In this document: positions 54,838-63,914 of the stretch, piece by piece
Layout: each line of letters starts with the position of its first letter
How positions within the stretch are numbered: the stretch's first letter is position 1
Origin: Stenotrophomonas tumulicola
Lineage (GTDB): Bacteria; Pseudomonadota; Gammaproteobacteria; Xanthomonadales; Xanthomonadaceae
DNA length: 64,000 bases
Assembly (NCBI RefSeq): GCF_014117215.1
Contig: NZ_JACGXS010000001.1
Location: 992,001 to 1,056,000 of the forward strand
Direction of reading: 5' to 3'
The notes under the pieces: generated by a model
What the model was told of the DNA's origin: nothing
Seen by the model: the letters and a program-made list of their open reading frames with translations, nothing else
Databases searched by the model: none
Translations under genes and position numbers: made by a program

Positions 54838-57111
54838 TCACTGTGAAATGACCACCCTGACCGGGATCGACTTCGCCGCGGGGGTACCACTGATGCGATC
54901 GAAGTAATCCAGAGGTAGCAGTGGATTGAGTTCAGGGTAGTAGCCCGCAATCGCGCCACGCGGCATCGGATAGTCAAGCACAGTCAACCCATCGACCCGC
55001 CGGCAGACGCCATCACTGGAGATCGTCTCGAGGCTCACCTGTTCCTCCTTCCCAATCCCTCGTGCTACTCGATCTTCCAGGTTCATGAAGAGGATCATTC
55101 GATCGTTATACACACCGCGATAGCGATCGTTGTAGCTGTAGATTGTCGTGTTGTACTGGTCATGGGAGCGAACCGTGGCCAGCCGAAGCATAGTGGGATC
55201 CTCGACCAGGTCGTTCACTTCAAGACCCGGCAACACCAGAATATTGGCCTTCCCGTTAGGTGTCGGCCACTCACGGCGGCGCGGCGGAATGTCCAAGTGG
55301 AAGCCACGCGGCGCCTGGATCCGTTCATTGAAGTCTGCGTAGATGCTGGGATAGACCGCCGCGATCAGCTCACGAACATGGTTGTAATCGTGCATGCAAG
55401 CTGCCCAGTCGACCTTGCTGTCCGGCAGTGTTGCCATTGCCATGCGGCACACGATCTCAACTTCCGGAAGAACATGTTCACTCACAGGCTCCAGTACTCC
55501 ACGGGATGCGGTGACATTCGACATGGCATCCTCAATGGTGACAAACTGCTCACCCAGCGGGGTATGGATCCACTCCGAGCGCGCCACCACCGGTAGGATC
55601 AGCGCCTCCTTGCCATGCACTAGGTGGCCACGGTTGAGTTTGGTGGCGATGCCAACCGTAAGCTCAAGACCACGCATTGCCCTGTAGGCAATTTCGGTAT
55701 CAGGAACAGCATGGATGAAGTTCCCGCCCATGCCGATGAAGACCTTGGCGGTTCCAGCCAGCATCGCCTCAATAGACTCAACCACATGGTGCCCATGTTC
55801 GCGCGGCGGTTCGAACCCGAACACGTCGCGAACTTGGTCCAGGTAGCGTTGCGTCGGCTTCTCATCAATGCCGACGGTACGGTCGCCTTGCACGTTGGAA
55901 TGGCCGCGAATAGGAGCAATGCCCGCCCCGGGCTTTCCGAAGTTGCCGCGCAGCATCAGCAGATTGGCAACCTGCTGCAAAAGGCGAGATCCTTGCTGGT
56001 GCTGGGTCAGGCCCATGCCATAGCAGATAATGGTCGCACGGGAACGGATGTAGATCTCTGCACAACGCAGAATCTGCTCCTTCTTGATCCCGGACACTTG
56101 GACGATCTGGCTCCACTCCAGGGACATCACTTCTTCACGCAATGCCTCCAGCCCGACGGTGTGCTCGGTCAGGAATTCGTGATCGAGAACAGACTCGCCG
56201 GCCGCTTCCCGCTCGAACATAGCCTTCATGATGCCCTTGATCAGGGCCAGGTCACCGCCGATGCGAATGTGTACAAATTCACTGGAAATCTCGGTGGAGC
56301 CAAACGTGGCCATCTGCACGACGTCCTGGGGCTCGGCAAAGCGAATCAGCGCACGTTCCGGCATAGGATTGACCGCGACAATTGGAGCATTACGCTTCCG
56401 CGCCTCCACCAAGTTGGACATCATTCGTGGTGAGTTGGTGCCTGTGTTCTGGCCGATGACGAAGATGGCCTCAGCATGCTCAAAGTCATCGAGCACGATA
56501 GTGCCCTTGCCGACACCAATTGCCGGCGGCAACCCCCGGCTGGTCGGCTCGTGGCACATGTTCGAGCAGTCCGGGAAGTTGTTGGTTCCGAACTCGCGCA
56601 CGAAGATCGAGTACAGGAACGCGGCTTCGTTCGGCGTCCTCCCCGAGGTGTAGAACTCAGCCTCATGCGGGCTGGACAGGGCCTGCAGGTGTCGCCCGAT
56701 CAGCGCGAAGGCCTCATCCCAGCTACAAGGAACGTAATGGTCGGATACCGGGTCATATCGCATCGGCTCGGTCAATCGACCCTGCATCTCCAGCCAATAG
56801 TCGGACTGCGCCATCAGCTCCTGGACAGTGTGCTCCGCGAAGAACTCACGCGTGGCGCGATGCTTGGTTGCCTCCCATGCCAAGGCCTTCGCACCGTTTT
56901 CGCAGAACTCCAGCTTCTTGGTGTGATCTGCATCCGGGAAAGCGCAACTGGGGCACTTGAATCCCCCAGGCTGATTCATCGACAAAAGCGCTTTAGATCC
57001 CTTGGCAATGACGCTCTGCTGCATCAGAACCTTGGCGGTTGCACCGGCGGCACCCCAACCACCGGCAGGATGGTCGTAGGCTTTGTAACGGGGGATCTTC
57101 TGCTCTGACAT
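54838..57111 (-). CDS. FdhF/YdeP-family molybdopterin oxidoreductase
   Basis: A 757-residue molybdoenzyme from the ATG at 57111 (MSEQKIPRYK); the upstream 63 codons of open frame are untypical and run into the promoter. Cysteines at 53, 56 and 70 (FKCPSC, EFC) may hold a reduced cluster site. The likely molybdenum ligand is C186 in CSNMCHEPTSRG, the place of selenocysteine in FdhF. No Tat signal is seen, so it is cytosolic. The substrate is uncertain; YdeP relatives are linked to acid or formaldehyde/formate stress. It heads the Moco operon and faces fdhD, which supports a formate-dehydrogenase-like use. Its composition is lower in GC than the moa genes. Confidence 0.87.
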   Translation of the reverse strand: MSEQKIPRYKAYDHPAGGWGAAGATAKVLMQQSVIAKGSKALLSMNQPGGFKCPSCAFPDADHTKKLEFCENGAKALAWEATKHRATREFFAEHTVQELMAQSDYWLEMQGRLTEPMRYDPVSDHYVPCSWDEAFALIGRHLQALSSPHEAEFYTSGRTPNEAAFLYSIFVREFGTNNFPDCSNMCHEPTSRGLPPAIGVGKGTIVLDDFEHAEAIFVIGQNTGTNSPRMMSNLVEARKRNAPIVAVNPMPERALIRFAEPQDVVQMATFGSTEISSEFVHIRIGGDLALIKGIMKAMFEREAAGESVLDHEFLTEHTVGLEALREEVMSLEWSQIVQVSGIKKEQILRCAEIYIRSRATIICYGMGLTQHQQGSRLLQQVANLLMLRGNFGKPGAGIAPIRGHSNVQGDRTVGIDEKPTQRYLDQVRDVFGFEPPREHGHHVVESIEAMLAGTAKVFIGMGGNFIHAVPDTEIAYRAMRGLELTVGIATKLNRGHLVHGKEALILPVVARSEWIHTPLGEQFVTIEDAMSNVTASRGVLEPVSEHVLPEVEIVCRMAMATLPDSKVDWAACMHDYNHVRELIAAVYPSIYADFNERIQAPRGFHLDIPPRRREWPTPNGKANILVLPGLEVNDLVEDPTMLRLATVRSHDQYNTTIYSYNDRYRGVYNDRMILFMNLEDRVARGIGKEEQVSLETISSDGVCRRVDGLTVLDYPMPRGAIAGYYPELNPLLPLDYFDRISGTPAAKSIPVRVVISQ

Positions 57112-57210
57112 GACAGGCACTCGCAGCATGCAATTGGGAGTGGGAAAAGTTAAGCACGCGACGGCCTCCCCTTCCACGGACAGTATGTCCACCCTGCCCA
57201 GACAAGACGT

Positions 57211-57226
57211 CCGGCGTACACGCCGG
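57211..57226. promoter_or_regulatory. Inverted repeat in the fdh-fdhD region
   Basis: CCGGCGT-AC-ACGCCGG, perfect seven-base arms, about 100 bp upstream of the molybdoenzyme start. It could be an operator or a leader hairpin; no consensus recognised. Confidence 0.35.
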
Positions 57227-57361
57227 GGATCGAATCGAGGCACTGGTGTCCGATACGAGTGCCTCAACGGACCCGAAGCGCTCATCCTGGCCCTCACCAC
57301 GAACAGGTCTTCACGCCACCCGCCATCGATTGTAACTATCTAATTTATCGGGCGTTTTCTA

Positions 57362-57379
57362 GCTACAGGCACATGTAGC
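57362..57379. promoter_or_regulatory. GCTACA-N6-TGTAGC dyad, possible ModE-type site
   Basis: Six-base inverted arms with a six-base spacer, continuing to GCG on the right. It recalls the CGNTAYAT half-sites of ModE boxes. A related CGCTACATAGC occurs at 49814-49824 upstream of modA. The match is weak. Confidence 0.3.
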
Positions 57380-57588
57380 GGACAGGCGGGCCACAGCCCC
57401 TCGAACAGAATGTCGGATCAACTCAGCCAAACTGTCCATCTGCGAACATTTGTAAATTTTGACCGCAGCGGGGTGTACGCCTTGGGATACTCTCCGCACT
57501 GTCAAACCACTAAGAAGTCCCCGACCCGAGGGACCCTGCACGCCCAGATCATCGTTACCGGCTTCCCTCCCCGCCAGGCCTCATCTCC

Positions 57589-58449
57589 ATGCAAGCGCCC
57601 AGCCCAGTACCTGCCAACGAGCCCTGCGGCATCGCATATCGAAGAACCCTTCGGTGGCGTGGTGGCGAGCGCGGCTCAATCATGGACAGCGTTGCCGAAG
57701 AAGTGCCTGTCGCGATGCTCTACAACGACAGTCCTTTCTCGGTGATGATGGCCAGCCCAACGGATCTGGAAGACTTTGCGCTGGGCTTTTCCATGACGGA
57801 GGGAACAATTTCTGATCCCTCCCAACTTCTCCGGATTGAAGTGAGGCCATCGCTGGAAGGCATTGAGCTGGCGATGGAAGTCACAGATAGTGCGCCCATC
57901 GTGTCAATGCCCAACGACGCCACCCGCAACCTACCCGGGCGTAGCGGTTGCGGGCTATGTGGAGCTAGTCGACTGGAGCAAGTGCTCAGAATGCCTTTGC
58001 CAATCGACCGACCCACCACCTACTCCGCCTTGGCGCTACGCGTAGCACTGTCCTCGCTAAAAGGGCTACAGCCAATGAACGAGGCTGCCGGCTCAACCCA
58101 CGCAGCAGCATGGGTTCTCCCGGACGGAGCTATCGAAGTGGTACGCGAAGACGTGGGCAGGCACAACGCACTAGATAAGCTCATTGGTGCAATGAGGCGC
58201 TCATCGACTTCAACCAACGAAGGTCTCGTGCTTCTATCTAGCCGTGCTAGCTACGAAATGGTGAGTAAGGCCGCCTATGCAGGCATGGCGATCGTTGCAG
58301 CGGTATCGGCACCCACAGCCTTAGCCATAGATCTCGCAAAGGCCGCAGGGATCTGTCTTGTCGGTTTCGCGCGCTCGGATGGCTTCAACATCTATTCACA
58401 CCCCCAGCGCCTACTCGATTTGGAAGCTGCACACCTAGCAGCCGTATGA
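57589..58449 (+). CDS. fdhD: Formate dehydrogenase sulfurtransferase FdhD
   Basis: A 286-residue FdhD. It takes sulfur from IscS and hands it to the bis-MGD cofactor of formate-dehydrogenase-type enzymes. The CxxC loop GCGLCGAS, the opening VAEEVPVAMLYND and the REDVGRHNALDKLIG segment are clear. The chosen start keeps the RRTLRWRGGE lead typical of the family. It is divergent from the molybdoenzyme it presumably serves and upstream of cioAB. Confidence 0.93.
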   Translation: MQAPSPVPANEPCGIAYRRTLRWRGGERGSIMDSVAEEVPVAMLYNDSPFSVMMASPTDLEDFALGFSMTEGTISDPSQLLRIEVRPSLEGIELAMEVTDSAPIVSMPNDATRNLPGRSGCGLCGASRLEQVLRMPLPIDRPTTYSALALRVALSSLKGLQPMNEAAGSTHAAAWVLPDGAIEVVREDVGRHNALDKLIGAMRRSSTSTNEGLVLLSSRASYEMVSKAAYAGMAIVAAVSAPTALAIDLAKAAGICLVGFARSDGFNIYSHPQRLLDLEAAHLAAV

Positions 58450-58558
58450 CGCCAGATGACGCCTGCCGTGCAATGAGCAAGGATCTCCGCCGATGAAATT
58501 GCTAGGCACCATCGGAACTTGAGCCGCTAGCCACCACCCACCCCCTATTGGGATCGTT

Positions 58559-59947
58559 ATGGACGCCCTCCTCCTTTCCCGAATTCAGTTCGGCTTTCTC
58601 ATCAGCTTCCATGTGCTCTTCCCTGCCTTCACCATTGGCTTGGCCAGTTGGCTTGGTTTCGTGGAATGGCGCTGGCTTCGAACCCGCAACCCGGTGTGGC
58701 GGGATCTGTTCTTCTTCTGGCAGAAGATCTTTGCCGTGTCCTTCGGCATGGGCGTGGTAAGCGGTATCGTCATGGCGTTCCAGTTCGGCACAAACTGGCC
58801 TCGTTTGAGCCAGATCGCCGGAACCGTAATCGGCCCCCTACTGACTTACGAGGTCCTGACAGCCTTCTTCCTGGAGGCAAGTTTCCTCGGAGTGATGATG
58901 TTCGGCTGGGGGCGAGTATCACCACGCCTGCACTTCTTTTCCACATGCATGGTCGCACTTGGAACGCTCTTTTCAACGTTCTGGATTCTTGCCTCCAACA
59001 GCTGGTTGCATACGCCTGCGGGCTACGAAATGATCAACGGAGTGGTCCATCCGGTTGACTGGTTCGAGGTTGTGTTCAATCCATCGTTCCCCTATCGACT
59101 GGCCCATATGGCAATAGGGTCATTCATAACAACCTGCTTCGTGGTGGGTGGTGTTGGCGCCTGGTACCTGCGGCGTAAGGAGCACGTCGAAGCCGGCCGC
59201 AAGATGCTTGGGGCGGCTGTGATATTTGCGGCCATTACCGTTCCTGTTCAGATTTTCGTGGGTGACATGCATGGTCTGAACACCCTCAAGCACCAGCCGA
59301 TGAAGATCGCAGCGGTAGAGGCTCACTGGCATCAGGGCCAAGAAGGTGAAGGAGTTCCGCTGGTCGTCTTCGCTGTACCAAATGAGAAGGAAGAGCGGAA
59401 CGATCTTGAGATCGCGATTCCGCGTGTTGGCAGCCTCATCCTGACTCACTCCATGGATGGAACCTTCGCACCGCTGACATCCGTACCGGCGAGCGAACGA
59501 CCTCCGGTCACGCCTGTGTTCTTCGCATTCCGGATCATGGTTGGGATAGGCACCCTCATGCTACTGCTCGCCTGGCTTTCTGCTTTCACCCTGGCCCGCC
59601 GTAAGCTGTTCGATTCCGGGGCCCTGCTGCGCGCTTGGAACTGGATGCTTCCAAGTGGGTTCGTTGCTTTGGTGGCCGGCTGGTTTGTCACCGAGATGGG
59701 GCGCCAGCCTTGGATTGTCTATGGCGTTTTGCGAACGGCTGATGCCGTGGGACCGCAAACGGCCTGGATGACAGCGATCTCACTCGCGGTCTATGTCGCT
59801 GGATATGCGTTCGTATTTGGTTGGGGCATCTGGTATCTGGTCAAGATCCTCCGACATGGCCCACATGCCCAAGACGGAAGTCCGTCGCTAGAGGGTGGTG
59901 ATCGCACACCTGCACGGCCTATCTCGGCCGCTGATCAATCTCTCTGA
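58559..59947 (+). CDS. cioA: Cytochrome bd-type ubiquinol oxidase subunit I (CioA-like)
   Basis: A 462-residue membrane protein with about nine helices. Haem-ligand His in the first helix (LISFHVLFP), a second His in RLAHMAIG, and the GRQPW motif (EMGRQPWIVYG) are present. The loop between helices 6 and 7 is short, as in cyanide-insensitive CioA rather than long-Q-loop CydA. It oxidises quinol and reduces oxygen to water. It may draw quinol formed by NDH-2 or by the nearby molybdoenzyme. Confidence 0.92.
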   Translation: MDALLLSRIQFGFLISFHVLFPAFTIGLASWLGFVEWRWLRTRNPVWRDLFFFWQKIFAVSFGMGVVSGIVMAFQFGTNWPRLSQIAGTVIGPLLTYEVLTAFFLEASFLGVMMFGWGRVSPRLHFFSTCMVALGTLFSTFWILASNSWLHTPAGYEMINGVVHPVDWFEVVFNPSFPYRLAHMAIGSFITTCFVVGGVGAWYLRRKEHVEAGRKMLGAAVIFAAITVPVQIFVGDMHGLNTLKHQPMKIAAVEAHWHQGQEGEGVPLVVFAVPNEKEERNDLEIAIPRVGSLILTHSMDGTFAPLTSVPASERPPVTPVFFAFRIMVGIGTLMLLLAWLSAFTLARRKLFDSGALLRAWNWMLPSGFVALVAGWFVTEMGRQPWIVYGVLRTADAVGPQTAWMTAISLAVYVAGYAFVFGWGIWYLVKILRHGPHAQDGSPSLEGGDRTPARPISAADQSL

Positions 59948-59958
59948 GGAACGCTGAC

Positions 59959-60972
59959 ATGGACTCGATGACCTGGTTGCCCATCGCCTGGTTCGCCGTC
60001 ATCAGCTTCGGCGTCCTGATGTACGTCGTCCTCGACGGCTTCGTACTCGGTATTGGCATTCTCGCGCCCTTTGCCGAGGATGAAGAGCAGCTCGATGTGA
60101 TGATGAACACCGCTGCCCCAATATGGGATGGCAACGAAACCTGGCTGGTGCTCGGCGGAGCCGGATTGCTAGCAGCGTTTCCAACAGCCTATGCAGCGCT
60201 TCTTTCGGCCCTGTACCTTCCAGTACTTCTGCTGCTTGTATCATTGGTTTTCCGGGGGGTCGCCTTTGAGTTCAGGTTCAAAGCCCATCGCTCCAAGAGG
60301 CTTTGGAGCGTGGCTTTCGGCCTTGGCTCGCTTCTGGCCGCGTTCTCTCAAGGAGTGATTCTTGGCACGGTGGTGCAAGGCGTGCCAATGACTGGTGACA
60401 CCTACGCTGGCGGGCCATTCCTATGGTTCAGCCCCTTTGCCATGCTTACCGGAGCAGCCTTGGTTGCCGGCTACGCCTTGCTTGGAGGCACCTGGCTAAT
60501 CTTGAAGACCGAGGGGCGAACCCACGCACTTGCCAGGCGCCTGACCCGCCCCCTGGTGGTCGCCGTGATCGTGGCCATGGGGCTCGTGAGCAGCTGGCTG
60601 CCGTTCCTTGATCTGCGACTAATGACTCGCTGGTTCAGTGACGGGAATTTCTGGTGGCTGTCCCCCGTCCCCCTTCTTACGCTCGCCGTGGCAGTGGCGC
60701 TGTGGCGCGCGGAGAAACGCCCCACTCATGATCTTGCCCCTTTCCTACTGAGCCTGTCGTTGTTTGTCCTGGGTTACCTAGGCCTCGTACTCGGCATGTG
60801 GCCGTACCTGCTCCCCCCGGCATTGACGATCTGGGATGCAGCAGCGCCAGTGTCGTCGCTTGGCTTCAGCCTGGTCGGCTTGGCGGTCATGCTTCCTGTC
60901 ATCCTGGGCTACACCGCCTGGTCATACCGCGTTTTCCGCGGCAAGGTGAGTGCGAGCACGAGCTATCATTGA
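59959..60972 (+). CDS. cioB: Cytochrome bd-type ubiquinol oxidase subunit II (CioB-like)
   Basis: A 337-residue eight-helix membrane subunit with the typical DGFVLGIGILAPF and IWDGNETWLVLGGAGLLAAFP segments. TGAGGA precedes the ATG and the gap to cioA is 11 bp. No CydX-like small subunit is seen downstream; the short frame at 60980 is not hydrophobic. Confidence 0.93.
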   Translation: MDSMTWLPIAWFAVISFGVLMYVVLDGFVLGIGILAPFAEDEEQLDVMMNTAAPIWDGNETWLVLGGAGLLAAFPTAYAALLSALYLPVLLLLVSLVFRGVAFEFRFKAHRSKRLWSVAFGLGSLLAAFSQGVILGTVVQGVPMTGDTYAGGPFLWFSPFAMLTGAALVAGYALLGGTWLILKTEGRTHALARRLTRPLVVAVIVAMGLVSSWLPFLDLRLMTRWFSDGNFWWLSPVPLLTLAVAVALWRAEKRPTHDLAPFLLSLSLFVLGYLGLVLGMWPYLLPPALTIWDAAAPVSSLGFSLVGLAVMLPVILGYTAWSYRVFRGKVSASTSYH

Positions 60973-60984
60973 GCGTGATATGCC

Positions 60985-61012
60985 GCCCATTCGCCTGAAG
61001 TGGAGAATGGGC
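60985..61012 (+). terminator. Hairpin after cioB
   Basis: GCCCATTC and GAATGGGC form an eight-base-pair stem with a 12-nt loop, 13 bp past the cioB stop. No T-run follows. Confidence 0.4.
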
Positions 61013-61213
61013 TCAACTAAAGCCCGGAAAGGGCGAGTGGGTTCGGTGGCGGCCGACTCATGAACTGAATGTCACTGGACTATCTTCAGCTAAGCCGAAG
61101 GTCAAATGCCACCGCCTCTGGCCCTCGACTTGACTCAATCAGTTAGCCAATACGCCCGGCCTCCCAGAATCGTGTATCGCCCTAAGACACACAGGATGTG
61201 ATGAGTGGGGCCT

Positions 61214-61981
61214 TCAGCCGACCCTGAATCGTATGCCTTCGGATCGAACTGACTTGAAGGAAAGTCGATGATTCACGGTGAGGTGGTAGAAGAACGCCTC
61301 ACACCAACGAAGTCGCCTAGAAAGAAGGACTACATCATGTATGGGGCCGCTACGAGATAGCCACCTGACAAGAGTGAGTGGGTCCCTTCCCGACAGCATG
61401 GGGCTAAGTAGCTCAACAGTAGAGCCTCTGGCCAACGTGCAAACCCACGGCCGTACGGATCTTAACCATAGGTGGAAGCCCTCCCGCTCAAGCCTACGCC
61501 TTTCAGCAAGCTCCGCTCTGAGCTGACGCCGGCGAACTTGGCGGGCTATCTCCAAGTGTGGCGAGTACTCCCCCTTGCCATGATAGGCAACCTTCAGGAC
61601 GTAGCCCCGGGCCCTGGTAGGAATCGGTGAGTACGAAGCTCGAACACGCGCAAAGAAGTACCCCGCGAAAACGGCAGTTGCGACGAGAACAACATGAAGT
61701 TCGCTCGGGGCGATACGGTATCCACTCGCGGTGAAGAACTGGACGCAAACAAGTCCATCACAACCCGTAGGAATCAACGTTCGATACAACGTCGTCCCGG
61801 GAACATACAAGAGAAAAATGAAGCCATAGGCGCACCATTTCCAGCAATGAACTCGCTGATCCAGCACCGGCTCCCAACTGAGCTCTCTTTTGGGGCGGCG
61901 CAGAACGTAAGCGCCAATGAAGAGCAGCGAAGGAACGCCCAATAGCAGCAGCAGGTCGATGATCTTCTGAATTGAGTACAT
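61214..61981 (-). CDS. Hypothetical three-helix membrane protein
   Basis: A 255-residue protein from the ATG at 61981 (MYSIQKIIDLLLLLG); the frame to 62215 adds a low-quality leader. Three membrane segments lie at about 7-26, 45-65 and 90-112, then a basic cytosolic part with RRRQLRAELAERRRLEREGFHLWLRSVRPW. I do not recognise the family. It is divergent from the next gene. Confidence 0.6.
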   Translation of the reverse strand: MYSIQKIIDLLLLLGVPSLLFIGAYVLRRPKRELSWEPVLDQRVHCWKWCAYGFIFLLYVPGTTLYRTLIPTGCDGLVCVQFFTASGYRIAPSELHVVLVATAVFAGYFFARVRASYSPIPTRARGYVLKVAYHGKGEYSPHLEIARQVRRRQLRAELAERRRLEREGFHLWLRSVRPWVCTLARGSTVELLSPMLSGRDPLTLVRWLSRSGPIHDVVLLSRRLRWCEAFFYHLTVNHRLSFKSVRSEGIRFRVG

Positions 61982-62242
61982 GGCAGGGTACTTAGAACGT
62001 CGCTCCGGAGCTCCTGGGCAAACGGGATGCCATCGACTGGATTCGTGGCCGGGACGACCCGCCAGGAGTCTGGACAGGGCTGTATCGGCCGCGCGACATG
62101 GAACTTGAACCACTGATTCGTCCATGCTCAATGGCCTACTCGCGCTCCTCGGCATAGCACGGCTCCCCAAAGAACCTAGAACACCGCTGGAGGAAGCGAC
62201 GGGACTTTCACTCACAACTCCAGCGCAGCCACGGACAGCAGT

Positions 62243-63103
62243 GTGGCGATATCTGAAGATCAGATAGACGCGGACTCGCCTCGCTGCTATGCTGGTGAGC
62301 TAGGCGAGCGATCTGAGAGACAAGTGGCCTATGTTGTCACCCAACCGACCCTCATTTCGCATTGGCCAGAGTTGGACGATTTCGTTCGTTCAATCGGCCC
62401 GTTCTTAGCCTGCGCCTGGTGCGCACTGGAGCGCTCAAGGACCGTAAGCGGGCCTGTTGCCGCCGAGGGCTTGGCCTCAGCCGCACTCGATACGCTTGCC
62501 TCACTTCGCGTACTGCAGCGCATTCCCATCGCAGCCCCCAATTCCGGGGCGAGGTCCTTGTATGAGCCTCTGGCATGGACCTATCAGGCCGCTTGGTCAC
62601 GTCAGGACGTGAGTCTGGAGGCCAGGTTGACCAGTACGCTTACCCGATGGGCTGCCGAATGCCCGTCCACTGCCAAACGGACCTTGGGAACCTCGCTCGC
62701 AGAGAGCGAAGCCCGTGCATACCTGGCCAACCTGCTACGCAAGTATCGGCTATCTCCCACGCTGGGCAATGGCCTGAGATCGACCCAGCTCCCGGAGTGG
62801 AATGCACTGAGCTTGGGACGCAAGAGGTATGTACTGTGGGCCGGCATGCGCAACGTTGCGTCGGAGTTCCTGAAAGCTGATCTGGACGAGGAGGCCGCCC
62901 GTCGGGTACTTGATCGAGAGATCAGCAGGAGATGCACTTGGCTCGTTAGCCGAGTTCAATCGGGAGCACTTGGCCCGACTGACTTTTGCTTCGTGCCAGG
63001 CCATGGCTGGCGTCAGCCGTTGATCTTGGACGTGGCAATGGAGACGTTTATCCCTCTGGGCAGACAGTACTGGCTGCAGCCAAGTAGCGACTGGAGGCTT
63101 TAG
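62243..63103 (+). CDS. Hypothetical soluble protein
   Basis: A 286-residue protein starting at a GTG (MAISEDQID). It is helical and Arg/Ala-rich with several Trp, without signal peptide or membrane segment. No motif recognised. It is divergent from the membrane protein and convergent with the phosphatase gene. Confidence 0.6.
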   Translation: MAISEDQIDADSPRCYAGELGERSERQVAYVVTQPTLISHWPELDDFVRSIGPFLACAWCALERSRTVSGPVAAEGLASAALDTLASLRVLQRIPIAAPNSGARSLYEPLAWTYQAAWSRQDVSLEARLTSTLTRWAAECPSTAKRTLGTSLAESEARAYLANLLRKYRLSPTLGNGLRSTQLPEWNALSLGRKRYVLWAGMRNVASEFLKADLDEEAARRVLDREISRRCTWLVSRVQSGALGPTDFCFVPGHGWRQPLILDVAMETFIPLGRQYWLQPSSDWRL

Positions 63104-63258
63104 CGGATACTCTCCGCGCCGCGTCCACTAGTGGGCGCGCGACCCAGCGAATCCGGTGTCAGCGGTCGACTAGATCGCGTAGGTATCGGTGGCGCCAATA
63201 GCCAGGGCTGGCCTTGAACGACTGATGAGCTCGCCACGCGTTTGATCTGGAAGGGCAA

Positions 63259-63819
63259 CTACGAGCGCAGTCCCTGTGCCCATTGCTGCAGGAAATCCTC
63301 CTGGACAGCGGTCTCGATGGCACCCGGCCTGACACGTCGCACCGAGCCAATGGCAGCCTGCGCTGTTCGCTCAGCCCCTGACTGCAGTAGAAGCATCGCT
63401 GCGACAGTGCCGGCTCGCCCCAGCCCACCCTTGCAGTGGACCACAATGCGCAGGCCCGAATGCAAACTCCGAACGAGCATTGACCCCAGTACTGGCCATC
63501 GTTCGAGCAACCTCTGGTCAGGTGCTGCGCCATCCGTGATTGGAAGGCCATGCCATGAGATGCCCTGCCCTTCAACCACTTGAGGCAAGCACTCGATCCG
63601 CAACTCACTGAACTCCCACGGCTCGAGTAGCGTGATCAGGTGGCTGGCTCCCCAACACTGAATCACAGAGACATCCACATCGATGTCTCTCGCCCATGCC
63701 CCCGTCATCGCAACTTCTTGGTACTTACCTGGCGCGAAGGTCACACCAATTGCCCCTCCCCTTTCGCCAACCGGGAGTTCCGCGATAGCTAAAGGGTGGG
63801 TCAAACTTGTTCGAATCAT
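63259..63819 (-). CDS. Dual-specificity/CDKN3-like protein phosphatase
   Basis: A 187-residue protein from the ATG at 63819 (GGAG eight bases upstream; the frame to 63909 is rejected). The CX5R loop of protein tyrosine phosphatases is intact: VVHCKGGLGRAGT with C129 and R135. The general acid is likely D96 in WHGLPITDGAAP, as in CDKN3-type enzymes. The substrate is unknown. It follows a gene cut by the window edge on the same strand, with ~95 bp between. Confidence 0.82.
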   Translation of the reverse strand: MIRTSLTHPLAIAELPVGERGGAIGVTFAPGKYQEVAMTGAWARDIDVDVSVIQCWGASHLITLLEPWEFSELRIECLPQVVEGQGISWHGLPITDGAAPDQRLLERWPVLGSMLVRSLHSGLRIVVHCKGGLGRAGTVAAMLLLQSGAERTAQAAIGSVRRVRPGAIETAVQEDFLQQWAQGLRS

Positions 63820-63914
63820 GTCGGATCTCCTGAACGACAGCCCATTCCTATGCAGCAACCGGCGCTGCTGGCTGGAAGAGCTGCACCCGCCAACCCACTC
63901 ACTAAGCACACCAA

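Larger units (their letters stand above)
57112..57588. other. 477-bp divergent promoter region
   Basis: It separates the molybdoenzyme gene and fdhD, which are transcribed away from each other. It holds two inverted repeats (listed separately) and an AT-rich patch near 57330-57350. No gene is supported. Confidence 0.6.

Noticed and set aside
60980..61061. Possible CydX-type small subunit after cioB
   Set aside because: The encoded peptide is basic and has no membrane helix.
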